Shown here: positions 44,340-56,617 of the stretch, one piece after another
Layout: the number at the start of each line of letters is the position of its first letter
Position numbering within the stretch: the stretch's first letter is position 1
The notes under the pieces: model-generated
The model's database searches: none
The model's input: only the letters and a program-made list of their open reading frames with translations
What the model was told of the DNA's origin: nothing
Assembly: GCF_932526225.1 (NCBI RefSeq)
Contig: NC_064042.1
Span: 3,517,001 to 3,581,000 of the forward strand
Source: Nematostella vectensis
Taxonomy: Eukaryota; Cnidaria; Anthozoa; Actiniaria; Edwardsiidae
DNA length: 64,000 nucleotides
Reading direction: 5' to 3'
Program-made: the position numbers and the translations under genes

Positions 44340-47300
44340 TTACTGAATAAAAACATAACCAAAAGCCCTAGTATGCTTTTCTCCGTTATCCAGGCCGCTG
44401 CTCACAGCCTCGTTCCCACACGAGTTTTCATCATCTTGGCCGTACCAATATCCGCCAGTCCCGAATCCAATCCGTGAAAGGGCATGCCCCGAACACTCTG
44501 ATGGGAAAGCAAGGATTCCGATGCGCGCAGTGGCTGAATTTATCCCCGACGTCACATTGAACCCTTGTTTGTAGCATCCAGTCTGTGGAAAAACAAAATG
44601 AATAATTAAAAAGCGAAACTTAACGGCAAAAAATGAAATTTCTTTAAGGTGATAATCGGCGCCTCATACTGAATGGTATGACCATAGAAATCTAAAGGCA
44701 AACTTTAGAACTAGATTGTCAAAAGTAAATGGGCTGACGTTTTGAAGCTGAAGCGTAAGCTGAAGTATTAAACATACCGACTGGCCTGATCGATATTCAA
44801 CTTATTCCCTCCACACAAAAAAGCTCCTCGTGTACCTAAGGACCTTGTAACAAGATTATGTCACAAAAGGATTTTTTTTAATACAACTATTCAATTTTAT
44901 ATATATCACCATCATAATGATATCATGACACCTGCAGGGACGATCCGGGTAGAAGACTTTTCCATGTCCCCACGTCTAGACTCGTCTGTGTATGCTGTTT
45001 TTTTATCAGTGTCAATAAAGAGATTCCTTCGTGCGGTACGGCAATCCAGTTAGTCGTCGTATTCTTCATCCCGAGGCAGAGCCGATCAAAAGGGGTGCCC
45101 CAATATGTCGCCAGCAGTGTTTCGCGCTCGCTCATGTCAACACCGAATCCAGTTTGATATTCCGCCATGCTGTTCCATTTAGGAGAGCTGTATGAGAAGG
45201 TTTGCTGAAAAGAAAAATTTGGAATAAAATAGCTCTTCAATAGAATACGATATGGATAAAACGGGATCCCCTTTTGAAGATTGACATGTGTTAGGCGCGC
45301 AGTAAAGGAAAGGAAAGTAGAGTATTGGTAAAGGTACCAATATTTGGGTATTTCTAGGTATTTCGGCCCCGAACTAAAAAATTAAAAACTCCTCATAGAA
45401 AAAAAGCCATGAGTAGACGCTCAATTATAATACAAATAAAAAGAATCAATATATGTGCATTTTTTTTTGTTATTACCAAAAATCCTGGCGCGCTTTTCCC
45501 CATCTCCCCCTCCCCCTGCCCCACGGATTTTTCTCCCCCTTCCCCAGCGGAGCGCATTATCCAAGATGGCGGCCGTGGTATGCGAACTCAGAGTTTTCGG
45601 GGTTTTCGTACCGGAAAAAAACTATAAAAGCCTACAGGTAGGCTACGCATTTTATTTCTAACGTGACACGGTCGTGAAGGGGGACCGAACCTTGAAGACA
45701 AGCAGGTAAGACAGATAGAAATACAGATAGAAAGACCCACTGACCTTATTCCCATCAATTTTCATGACTAGTGTCCAGCCCCCACCGCCACAAGATCCGA
45801 GGTCCGTCATGTGACAGTAAACACGTGATTTTTCTCCAAAGACACTCAAGTAGTAAGCGCCGCTCTTGGCAAACCTGGAACCACAATTGATGTCACTCAT
45901 GCTTTTAAGGCGAATATCAATGCTAATTTATGAAAATTCTAATAGCATTCAACCGGTTGCTTCTGTCGTCACATTTTAAATTGTTAAGGGGAGTTGCATT
46001 TCTAAGTGATGGCCTATGTAAAAAGATCATTTTAAATTGATCGCGAGTCCAGGATAATCTAAATCTATTTTTTTTCCATTTAAAAATTTTAAACCCACGT
46101 TTAGCAAATATTGTCCGCCAGGCTATTCTTTTGCAGTATCTTCTTGTACGACTTAGCGGGGTTAGCAAGCGATTGGCAAGTATTGCCCGCTATGAGGAGT
46201 TTACCTGTTCTTTTGCAGTATTTCCTTGCACGACTTAGCGGGGTTGTCACTTGTCATCCCAAGTCCTAAACAAAAGAGATCAAGAGCTTGAGAAAACTAA
46301 AGGTTCGGAATGAATATTTTAGTACGTGTGAATTGTACATGGTGCGTGTCCGCCGTCCAGACGGGAGGTCCGAGGGGTCCGGACCCCACCCTGCTCAGGT
46401 GAAGAGATGAGTTCGAGTACGGTCGGCCCCTTCCTTGGTTGCTCACTACAATAGAATAATCCTTATTATATTGTTAACAAAGTTATTGTATTCTGCTTAA
46501 GCGACATGACGGAAAAACCTGGAAAACGCGCAATTCCAGATAGAGAGAGAAGACACAATTTCTTACAATGGCTATAGGTTCCTTGTACCACGGACTGATT
46601 TTCAAAACACAAATAACGTGAGGCCGAAGTGCACATAACCAGATTTTGGCTTTTTAAGATAATTTTCCCTTGACCACCCTTGCGCTATGTATGAGCTCAG
46701 GGACGAAAAGCTCAAATTTCAATAACACTTTACAAAAATCCGCATCAATTTAAAAAAAAGTCGCACTTGATATTTTGTTTGCTATAAGTTACTAGGTACT
46801 CAGAGAAATTATCCGCCTTATTCGATGCGAAATGGGCTTATTTGAAGCGTCACGTCATGTTTTTCCGTCATGTCTGCTTAAGCTAGTTTTATGTGAGTAT
46901 GTATAGACAAGGTTTCTAGATGGATCTAGTGACCAGAGGTAAGGATGCCGATAATTGATCCTTGGTCGAAGAGTTACACCCTGTTCTTAGGACACGCCCC
47001 TGCTTTGATGTCACTTTACTACGCAAACTCGGATTGCGAAAGTGCTTGTAAAAAATGCATATGAAGAAACCGTTGTCGTTTTAGGGGTCTGGTACCGAGG
47101 AATTTTAGTTATTTTTCAGAGGCTTTCTCCATTGACTGAAGATGGTCACAGTCACTGTTTTTCTCTTCTGAATACAATTCACAAAGTTTACGAAGCACCT
47201 GCGGTACGGCAGCCCTTAAAATGGCAAGAATCGTGCAGGTTTTCCAAATAAGGAATATATTAGTTTCCTTATATGGAAGTGACCGCCTCTGGGAAAAACG

Positions 47301-49848
47301 GCAATTTTTGGCTAAATTTTCTTGATATGATGATGATGAAAAAGGTCGAGATTGTGTGATTAAAAAATTTGTAAAAACAAAGCACGATTTGTATGACGAC
47401 AATATCAGAATATTCCAATAGTTTCAGTCACATACCATGAGCTTCACACTGTTTGTCACTCCCGCAGTTGCACAGGCATGCACTGGCTTCACCTGAGCTA
47501 CTTAATCCACTTAATCCACTGTCGGGCTAAAACGACACGAGTCTAATGTGAGGAGAGCATTTCAGAGGGAGGGGGAGGGGAGGGGGAGGGAACGAATGCC
47601 GCACACTAAAGAAGAATAACACCTTTGATATTCTAGAAGGTAAAGCAGAATTCTGTCTGCCAATAAAATAAAGTACGTTATTACGTTAAGATATCATTTA
47701 AGGGAGCGGTCATTAATTACTGGGGGGGGGGGGGCAAATATGTAGTGGGGGGCTACGTTTTTTAGGGCGCGGATATAGGGGGGTCACATTTTTGGGGCTG
47801 TCATTAAGGGGGGGGTCACATTTTTTTGGGCGTCGAAGTCTGGTTTTAATATAATACTGAGCAAGAGAGTCGTCATTGTTGAAATGCAAATCTTATTCAG
47901 TCCACAATTTTCCTACTATTGTATATCTAGTTCCATATTGTTCAGGTACCAATCTTGTCTTTATATAAACAATTTTTTGAGAAACCCTCTCATAATTGAC
48001 AGACAAAGCTGCCCGTTCAAAACAGTAAAAAAAGCGAATACTTTAAAATGTTGCAAAACTTGACTCAAATGTCTTTGTTAAAATTGTCGACGACGTAGTC
48101 GTTTTCTAGCGACACCAGCATTTCTGTGCCTCTCTTAAACTAGCAAAAGTGAAGGTTTATACTTAAATTAAATATAGGACAAAATTGCCATGCTAGCTGA
48201 TCTATATTTTAGTAAAGGTGCGGCTGCGGCTAGAAGGAATGAGCTAAAAATACATCAGAGTAGACTTTTTTAAAAAGGTGATATGTGACATTCTTGTCAT
48301 CGGTAATTTGATGCCGTGTCGCATTTTCCCTATCCTTAAAATAATTTTTTTTTATAGTCTTATCATTCTCTACTCTATTTATAATTTGTCTTTTATCGTT
48401 TATATTAATTATAGTAATTGATCGAAGAGTTCCCTCCCCCCCTCCCCCCCATCATCCACAAACCCAGTATCGCGATCAGGCCATTGGCGAAAGATTTTCC
48501 TAGTTATGGCTATATTTTGTGACAGATATGCTATTAGAAACATTGATCAACACTCTCTTTCCTCCTAATTCAGCTGTGTTCGAAGTGTTTTCAAACCATA
48601 ATGCGCTTGTCCTGGTTTCCATGGCGACAAATTGGTAAAAGCGCCTTTGATTATGCCATTAGGTGATTTTCCATTAACGTCCTTGTAATGTGACGGTTCA
48701 CTAGATTGTACGTTTAGCATCTTTGTTGCTGTGCTATTAAACCGTTAAATTGATTAAATAGCTCGAAATTAATGATCGTTTAAAATACGATATCTGACGT
48801 ATATCTGTCATAGAGGGAACATCGGCCGGTGAGCGTGATATGAAGGAAAAAAAAGGTAATTATAAACCTCTTTTTGTACAGCTTTTTAAAATAACTCTAG
48901 GTGTGTGTCTTGAATATTATTTTTCAACAAAGCAAATGCAAAGGAACTTTTCTCTACTTTTCCATAACCGACTATTCTGGTAGTGTGTTATGTACGCCTA
49001 GTACAATTGCTTTCTCAAACAAGGATGTGAACCGCAATTTCAGGCTTGCGATTTGTATTGTAAGGAAATGAAAAAGACTTGAGCCATTTTAATCTTCGGC
49101 ATGTTAATCTTCCCTTTTCTTTATTAAGCTAATTTGAACTTGTTTCCCAATTGCAACAGAAAAAGTAAGTTTGATAATATTTAAAAAATGACATCATGAA
49201 GAATACATTTTCACACGTTTCAAGATTTCTGGGCCGAATTCTTCTCACAGTAAAAGTTGGAAAAACTGAGGTTTTCTTCAACAGCAAGAGAATCGCACCT
49301 TTTTCGTTTTTATCACAATAATAGAAAGTCAATTTTTGATTAATGTGAACTAGCATCCAATCCTACATTGCAGTAAAATAAGAAAACAAATATAAAGGAC
49401 AAATTGGTGAAATATTCATTTTGCCACTAAACAAATGTCGAATCCAAATTTGACCGTTACACATAACTTGTGAAATGAAAATGGAAAATGCAAAATATAA
49501 TAAAATAATGCTGCGCAAATATACAACTGATTAAAACTTTACCTTGATCTGAGTGAATATGTATTCCGGGGAATGGAGGAGTTCTTTGCTCGAATCCCCA
49601 CCTCCTTTCTTGTTCAGTTGGCATATCTCTTTTCTGAGATTTAGGTTGTATGACACACAACTCGGGTTTTCCTGGCAAGAGCTTACACAGCCAAACCAAT
49701 CAGTCGCAAAAGGTTCGCCAAGTTCGTGCCCACTAAGATATCTTCCTTTCAGAGTCACCGAGATGGCATCAACCTCGCTGAATAAAAACAAAATCGCGAA
49801 GAATCCCCCGAGACCTGTGCAGATCTTCTTTTTCACTAGTCCCTCCAT
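44340..49848 (-). CDS. Secreted PAN/Apple plus fibrinogen-like protein, paralog B
   Basis: Six minus-strand exons join in phase: 49848-49543, 47526-47436, 46265-46205, 45901-45745, 45204-44932, 44582-44340 (TAA), about 376 residues. It starts MEGLVKKKICTGLGGFFAIL, a signal peptide. PAN/Apple domain: WFGCVSSCQENPSCVSYNLN, then ICQL. Linker: ACLCNCGSDKQC. Fibrinogen-like domain: INCGSRFAKSGAYYLSVFG, VYCHMTDLGSCGGGGWTLVM, DRLCLGMKNTT, RIGILAFPSECSG, LSRIGFGTGGYWYG, then SCGNEA and HTRAFGYVFIQ. Intron phases match paralog A at every junction, so the two arose by duplication. The acceptor of the fourth exon (CTTAAAAG) is weak, but the phase and alignment with family structure support it. Introns contain a partial exon copy (46126-46163), a dispersed repeat (47050-47330) and a possible plus-strand exon (45566-45637). 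Confidence 0.87.
45566..45637 (+). CDS. Possible first exon on the opposite strand, inside a paralog B intron
   Basis: The ATG lies in CCAAGATGGCGGCC, a strong YY1-type start context, and reads MAAVVCELRVFGVFVPEKNY plus KSLQ up to a clean CTACAG|GTAGGC donor. No downstream exon was found. It could be a real nested gene start, a relocated gene fragment, or chance. Confidence 0.25.
46126..46163 (-). pseudogene. Decayed partial copy of paralog B exon 3
   Basis: On the minus strand it reads AACCCCGCTAAGTCGTACAA, then GAAGATACTGCAAAAGAATA, copying the exon at 46205-46265 some 83 bases away. The Cys codon TGC has become TAC, and the donor GT is lost (AACAG|GTAAA became AATAGCC). Confidence 0.75.
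47050..47330 (-). repeat. Dispersed repeat copy (inverse of 59750-60015)
   Basis: In inverted orientation it matches the segment near 59750-60015 over about 260 bases: GGAAGTGACCG versus CGGTCACTTCC, GATGGTCACAGTCACTGTTT versus its complement, and AACCGTTGTCGTTTTAGGGG versus CCCCAAAACGACAACGTT. It lies in paralog B intron 2. Confidence 0.75.
47700..47835. repeat. G-rich diverged repeat
   Basis: Several GGGGGG(T)CACATTTTTGGG motifs within paralog B intron 1, like the G-rich repeats at 1900-2110. Confidence 0.5.
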
Positions 49849-51700
49849 TTGTCATCAGGAGATCCTAATTCAAACACTCTTGTCAGGCTTTTAATTTACG
49901 CTTTGCGGCTGTTGAAGGTCACTTTTGTCAGCAAATAGATCCACCAACTCTCCCATCACCAAACTCGCCCACTTTCTTTGCTAATATCTTGAGAATGTGA
50001 CCGACCTAATTCCACTCGGCCAAAATGCCAAGCGTTCAAATCCCGAGCCCTTTAAGTGCCTAATGTGCAAGGCTATATTAAGGGAATCTATAATCGTTTT
50101 TATCTTATCTGTCCTCTTCGCCAGCCCACTAATAAGAAAACCTCCATGTGTTTACACACCCGTGGCGGAAGACTTTGCCGATATAGAGTGCAATATAATA
50201 TGCCATGGATATTTGATTATTGTGAACTTCTCAAATAACCGTACTCCAACATAAACGGTATAATCAATAGTTAAAGATCGTCTGGCCAATTTCAGATAAC
50301 TGAATAAGCCAATGTTATTAGGCCCAATATCGAACGGCCTATAACCCGCCTATCTCCCTTACGATAACAATGTTTGGACGCACGAAGTACAACGTCGTTT
50401 TATTGTAGGGCTTTTAATAATCACAATATTATATAAATCTAAGAACACAGAGTAAAAAATTGTAAAATCGCAAGATTGTAAGCGTAAGAGAAATTAAATA
50501 TTGTAGAGAGGCCTCGGATACTGAAGACGTGGAAGTGCTGAATATTCATGTTATTCTGTTTCCGTCGTTCGGCATTTTTTTTTTCGTTTAGCTCAGTTCA
50601 CCCTACAGTTGCAATGCCTAGGGTTTGGTCCTCCGCAATATATATCAAGAAAACAGACGACTTTTCAGCCTTTCTATATAATCGCCTTTGCTTTTACCCC
50701 CAAGGTTTTTTCCATAAATTTGAAAATAAAGTAAGAATTTTACAGATAAAATGTGATCGTTTCCTTTGAGTAAAAGAAGATCCATTTAATGCACAATCAC
50801 TTTATGGCTGATTTCGATTAAGCCTAATGGCATCAAGTCAAAACATTGCGATTAAAATTCGCTAAGATAACTGTTTGCGCTGGTAAAAGCGACATCCTTG
50901 TAATGTAGATTCTAATATGCGCTAACTGGTTGTCCTGCCACACGCGTAGTAGGTATTTATTTTGAGTCACTTAAAATCATTTCTTTGTAAAAAAAAAAAA
51001 AAGATTAAAAATTTCCTACCTGGGTTGCTTTGAAAATAACGGGACTCGAAACGATAAAACGATACACACTTTTTAGTATACGAACCTTGTTTATAAGGGG
51101 GGGGGGATGAATAGGTTCGCGGATCGGCGGATTCGGCCCCGAAATCTTCACGGATCACGGATTTTGATGATTATTTCAGCGGATTGGCGGATTTTGGAAA
51201 TACGGCGGATCACGGATCTGTTGACAATTTGGGCATGATTTCGGATTTTGACTGCTTTGACGGTCGAATTTCGGATTTTAAATTAATTTCAATCGATGCT
51301 ATTGTTTATCTAACCATGCGGATCTAAAAATATCTGCGGATCCACGGATTTGAGATTTCACCTAATTCTATAATGGCAATAACAAGGGCTCCTGCACATT
51401 ATAGCAAAAGTTTTTTGTTATGACTGAATGTAATAGCCAACTTTAATATTATTGTTATTTTTCATTTCTGTATTTCTCTTTTCATGAAATGTTTGCGTCA
51501 CTTCAACTCTCAGATCTCAAGATTTAAAAAAAAAACATCGTGAAACTAAAGTGCCGCAAAATAAAGGTGCCTTTCAGCTTTTTCTAAACGCAGGCCTACT
51601 CATGTCTAGTGTAACCTGCTTAGTCGCACGGGTTTCCTGTTCTGACAGATGTACCATGGTCAACCTCTTGGGTCTGGGACGAGCTGGATGTCTGTGACGT
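49849..51700. other. Intergenic, nothing recognised
   Basis: AT-rich, with short frames only. 51115-51360 has many CGGAT/GGATT words (CGGATCACGGATTT and similar), a diverged simple repeat. Confidence 0.4.
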
Positions 51701-51719
51701 CACAACTCTAAACATTCAC

Positions 51720-52425
51720 AGAAAGCCCGATCATAAACCCGGGTTAGAACGCCTTATGCTGTAGGTTGAGTAACTACCTAACCTAGGTCAGATTTGAAGT
51801 GTGTGTGAACACGCTCGAAATAGCCACTTATGTGCCGGCAATTACAAAGGATCCGCAACCTAGGTTCGGTTGAGCTCAACCATTCCAGGAGGCATGGTTG
51901 AGCTTACTTAACCGAGGTTACAGGCAAATCTGTTGACAGTTCTTGTCAGCTATCGCTTTCCGATGTCAGTCATCTCTCAAATAGTGTTTACTTAATAGTC
52001 ATGGGATTACCACATGTTTTCTAGATTTGCGCATTTTGCTGGACATTTTACACAATACTTTACAACAAACTTGTTTTCAAGTCAAGGGACTGCGAATCCC
52101 AAACGTACTAGCACAAAAAAACTCAACGAAAACGGCAAACATAAGAGAAAACATCAGGCAAGGTGGTCCCTAAAAGATCATCTTGAATTATAGTGAATCT
52201 CAAGCAGAAGCCATCACAGAAAAACAAGAACGGCCAGAAAAATCACAATAATCGCAGCAGCAATTTAACCTCAGAATTCAAATTGATAACACAGGCGCTG
52301 TTCCAGCTGAATGATCAACCGAGGTTAAGTTTCCAAGTGTAAACGCATTTCTCCTAACCGGGGTTCAGTTAACCACAAACTGAACCTAGGTTGACGCTCA
52401 AGTGTAAACACAGCATTAGACTTGG
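51720..52425. repeat. Region with repeated AACC(T/G)AGGTT words
   Basis: AACCTAGG, AACCGAGGTTA, ACCGGGGTT and their inverses recur about ten times near both ends of the block, together with GTGTGAACACGCTC and AAGTGTAAACGC/AAGTGTAAACAC. This is the pattern of subterminal repeats in a nonautonomous DNA transposon, but defined ends and target duplication were not found. Confidence 0.35.
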
Positions 52426-52439
52426 CTGGAAAACTAGTA

Positions 52440-52590
52440 AAGTGTAACGAAAGTAACTAGTAAAGTGTGCCGGAAGTAAAATGTAACGGAAGTAACTAGT
52501 AAAGTGTGCCGGAACTAACTAGTAAAGTGTACCGGAAGTAACTAGTAAAGTGTACCGGAAGTAACTAGTAAAGTGTACCGGAAGTGCTAA
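52440..52590. repeat. 23-bp tandem array
   Basis: Six to seven units of TAACTAGTAAAGTGTACCGG plus AAG, with GCCGG/AACGG variants at the left. Confidence 0.9.
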
Positions 52591-52765
52591 GCAACGCAGG
52601 TGGGAATCACTAGGGCTTATTGGAATATGAGGGATTGTTTCTCAACGGACTTTTTAGGCGTACGCCCCATTATTATACACCTGATCGATATTCTGCTTAT
52701 AAAGAGACCCGATAATGGCATTATGGATACAACGATTTTATTTCTGGTCCGGCAAAACATAAGCA

Positions 52766-52768
<3 letters not shown>

Positions 52769-52840
<72 letters not shown>
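52769..52840. repeat. (CT)n microsatellite
   Basis: About 36 CT dinucleotides, 0.27 kb upstream of a putative 5' untranslated exon end. Confidence 0.95.
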
Positions 52841-52843
<3 letters not shown>

Positions 52844-52919
52844 GAGTATTTCCTTTCCCATCAGTGTTTGTTACATTCTCTGACCAAGCAACCCCCCCCC
52901 CCCTCCCTGTCGCCACTAA

Positions 52920-53110
52920 ATGCGCCGAAAGAACTGCCATCTTTGAAGTCGTGCGGTTTGCCCTGTCTCGCTTGTGTTTGTCGCAGGCTTTGTATACCAA
53001 GCTGTTCAGGTGTCATACAGGTGATCCGCTATTTTGTACTTATCCCTGTTCCACAACTACACGTACAGTTCAAGGTAGAGGTTGAAGCGACCTAGACATC
53101 TTTGGACAAG
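52920..53110 (+). other. Possible 5' untranslated exon of the polyamine oxidase gene
   Basis: GC-richer sequence ending at a good donor, GGACAAG|GTATGT (53111). The coding ATG at 53684 begins immediately after an acceptor (TTTTTTTACAG), so an upstream noncoding exon is required, and this is the best candidate. The left edge is arbitrary. Confidence 0.4.
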
Positions 53111-53187
53111 GTATGTAAAAAAAGTTGCCTTTTTTGAAAGAACGCGAGAACTTTTAGAAGACAGCCAAGCTATATCAGACAGAGGTA

Positions 53188-53230
53188 TTGGCAAGGGACA
53201 AAACATTTCCTACGTTTTGTCCCTTGCCAA
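53188..53230. repeat. Hairpin with perfect 17-bp arms
   Basis: TTGGCAAGGGACAAAAC at 53188-53204 and its exact reverse complement at 53214-53230, with a 9-base loop, inside the presumed 5' UTR intron of the polyamine oxidase gene. Confidence 0.85.
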
Positions 53231-53683
53231 CAATCTGACGGGATTCCCTTTTAGATATCGACAAAACAAAATTAGGAAAAAACCTTGACCAATAAATACA
53301 GCCGATTCCTGTGAAGGTAAATAATTAAACAAGCTGACCATGAAAACGAATCCATGCGAGAACGTCATCGGTAGCCCTCATTCTGTCATTTCAGATATCA
53401 AATATATCAATATGTAATTAGCGTATACCCAAACCTTAAACGACATTATAGCCCATCCATTCTATTAGGTATATCATGTGCTGTTTCACCTATCGTACTT
53501 TAGCTCTTGTTGGCTCTTGGGTGTAGCGGGTGTATGCTTATATGTTGGTATACCCCATTATACTTATCTTAAAGACTGGGTTTATCTTTAACCCTACGCA
53601 TTGATACATATAACTTCGTAAAAAGAGTTTCTATTGTTTTTGTTAAAAGCAAGGACCTAAGGCTGATTCAAATTTTTTTACAG

Positions 53684-56154
53684 ATGAGACCAATCACAGT
53701 CATACTTCTTCTTTTTGTCGTCTACGCATGCGCATCAAGTGCACGCTTAAAGCGGTCAGCGGTCCGCACCAAGGTACTGATCCTGGGCGCGGGTGTAGCG
53801 GGGCTGAACGCGGCAAAACATTTGACGGACGCCGGTTTTCATGACTTTCTTATCCTTGAAGGAGAGGGGCGTGTGGGGGGTCGGTTTAAACAGGCGGAAG
53901 TGGGCGGGGCTATGATCGAGGAGGGTGCCAACTGGGTGCATCACGTGACTGATGATAACCCGATCTGGAAGCTGGTCCAAAAGTATAAGCTCAACGGATA
54001 TTTTACCGACTACAGCGATATAATGATAAGGTATGATGGAGATAACGATAGCGGTAATGATGATAACTTGTCGTTAACGGTGGGTGTTGGTGATCGGTTA
54101 TTATAGTAATGATTGTGATTCTTTCTTGTGCATCACGATAATGATGATGATGACGATGATGATAATAAAAAAAGATGTTAATAATGATGATGCTAGTGGT
54201 GACGATGATCACTTGATAACTTTGATGGTTATGGAAATGTTGCAGTATTTTATTTTCCCCACTCGACGAAATCGATAGACTGAAATATTAGGGATATGTG
54301 AACAGTTTTTCCTAGATGTCATATAATCTATCTAACTTATTTGTTTCTGAATTATTGTTTCTTCCATAGGAACGAAAAAGGCAAAGACGTCACCAACAAG
54401 ACGGCTATAAATCACTTCTACTCATCATTGGAAAAGGCAAGTGAACTCGCCCATCAACGGAGGCAACAGCAAAAGCCCGACATGTCCCTTAGAGTTGGAC
54501 TTGCTCAAGCTGGCTGGAAACCCAAGAACCCTGTGGATGACGTCGTTGAATACCATGGCGTGGACTTCGAGTACCCAGACAAACCCGAACTCGACTCATT
54601 CTCGGCTGAAGTTCGTGGTCGGGATTTCTTCGTGCTTGATTCGAGAGGTTATGGGCACATCTGGCAGGAGATGGCCAAAGAGTTCATGGACAAAATCATT
54701 CTGAATGCTGTGGTCAGAGAGGTGAGCAATTGTCAGGACCTTTGGGAAATAAATGAAATCGAGATCCGATCGGAGATCCGAAGTGGGAGAAGGGAAGGGG
54801 GCTTTATTAGATACACACTGGTAATCGACATAATCTAAATTATTTTCAAATTTCGCCGGTTAATATCGTCATTTATTTTACATCAAATTTCTCAACATAT
54901 ATTCGATACCCACACAGACGACTTTTCATGGAGTCGGGGAGACATGAATATACGGGGCATTGCTGGTGGTAGATTCAAAGTGTTTACCTCCCATACGTTT
55001 CGTCTCAAATCACAGCCCGACGGGGTAGGGTATATCAGTCCAATCCCCGCCCCCTACCCCCCACAACCCAAATCCTCCGCTGCTACTAGTGTCAATGCAC
55101 ATCACGACACCTCCATTATCAAAGTGCAAAAATATTTCACATACTTGTATTGAGACTCGATAAGTTGATTCCCATAGATTCGTTATTCCAACTATGGCGT
55201 CACCGTGACCACTACCGACGGTAGGACGTACTCAGGGCGTTACAGTCTTTGTACATTTAGCACTGGTGTCCTTGCAACTGACATGGTCAACTTCAGTCCG
55301 CCGCTACCCGAATGGAAAATGGAATCCATCTATAAAGTACCTATGCGCTATTACACGAAGATTTTCCTGCAGTTCCCCACGGATTTCTGGGACGACAACG
55401 AGTTCATCCTGTACGCACATAAGAATCGCGGACATTATCCGATCTGGATGGATATAGACAGGCCCGGTCTTGCCCCTGGAAGCAAGATCCTTCATGTGAC
55501 GGTCACTGGAGACGAGGCGCTGAGAGTCGAGGGTCAGAGTGATGAAGAGACGAAGGCTGAAATTATGCGGGAGCTGAGGAAAGTCTATGGGTCTGATATA
55601 CCTGAACCAATAGGTATGAAGCTGAGAAACGTCCATTTGTTCAGATATCCCTGAACTAATTGGAAAAAAAGCTAAGTCTATGGTTTAGATATCCCTGAAC
55701 AATTTTATTTTCCACTTTCTCTTTCTTTGTTTTCATAGTATTTCTTGCCATAGTTGCAGGAGTCTTTTCCATGTCTCACGTATGGTGCAATGTTGTGCGT
55801 GGTTCCGAAAAAAATAAATAAAACCTATGATGGCCTACTAACCAAATATGGAACGTAATTTTTTGTTTAGACTTCTTCTACAGTAGATGGTCTCGCAACA
55901 ACTTCACCCGAGGGTCTTTCCCAAACGTTATGATCGGTACAACAAAGGAAGACTTCCACAATCTCCAAGGCAACGTCAAAAGCTTGTACTTCGCTGGCGA
56001 CGCTACAGAATACGAATGGTGGGGATTTGTTCAGTCCGCTTATCTCTCAGGCAGGCGGAAGGCAACAGAGATTTTGAAATGCCTACAGCAGACTTGCGAC
56101 ATCTTTCATCCGATGTCTAACGTCGTACAAGGGGTCTACATACAGTACTGGTGA
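53684..56154 (+). CDS. Secreted FAD-dependent polyamine oxidase
   Basis: Four coding exons join in phase: 53684-54030, 54370-54721, 55178-55613, 55871-56154 (TGA), 472 residues. Signal peptide MRPITVILLLFVVYACASSA. The FAD-binding dinucleotide fold is at about residues 31-45 (VLILGAGVAGLNAA), followed by the ILEGEGRVGGR motif. EEGANWVHHV is near residue 80. YYTKIFLQFPTDFW contains the Lys (about 294) conserved in this flavin amine oxidase family. SDEETKAEIMRELRKVYG follows. The C-terminal FAD motif is SLYFAGDATEYEWWGFVQSA, then YLSGRRKA. Expected reaction: oxidation of spermine/spermidine or acetylated forms with release of hydrogen peroxide and an amino-aldehyde. The signal peptide indicates secretion or lumenal location. 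From memory, the region after the Lys looks especially like plant apoplastic polyamine oxidases; a tree would be needed to confirm this. The neighbouring repeats are unrelated. Confidence 0.92.
54130..54205. repeat. (GAT)n-like microsatellite
   Basis: Imperfect GAT/AAT repeats in the first coding intron of the polyamine oxidase gene. Confidence 0.8.
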
Positions 56155-56293
56155 ATCATGAAAACTATAATGACATCTGATTTCATTTAAGGTGCCTATT
56201 GTAGCATGGTAACAATTCTGTTGCTATTGATACCATTGTCTTTCTAAGAAGTGGTAAAACCTTTCCGTTTATTTTTCCGTGATGTGATTCATC

Positions 56294-56299
56294 AATAAA
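56294..56299 (+). promoter_or_regulatory. Poly(A) signal of the polyamine oxidase gene
   Basis: AATAAA 140 bases after the TGA, in AT-rich sequence. The position is typical. Confidence 0.6.
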
Positions 56300-56617
56300 A
56301 AACTAAATGGCGATGTCTGGTTTTACTTTTATAGCAGTCCTCCTAAGCGAATATTGCACTTCGATCGTCACTTTATTAACAATCCCCTACGTCCCTTAAA
56401 AAAACGTCTTTTCGCATAGCAATATTGCCAATCTAAGTAAAATATATAGGGATTTATGCTGCGAGTGCCAGTATTCTAGAAATGAAATCCTTAAAAAAAG
56501 AATTTATACCTTATTTTCCAATGTTGAGTTGGAACTGTGGAACAGGGCTGGAGAAACACCGATAGCCACACAGATAACGAAACGGGGATGAATCGGTCAT
56601 TCCCTGAGGAATGAAAC

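Noticed and set aside
50026..50050. Box B-like GTTCAAATCCCGAG
   Set aside because: No box A or acceptor-stem pairing at the right distance, so no tRNA call.
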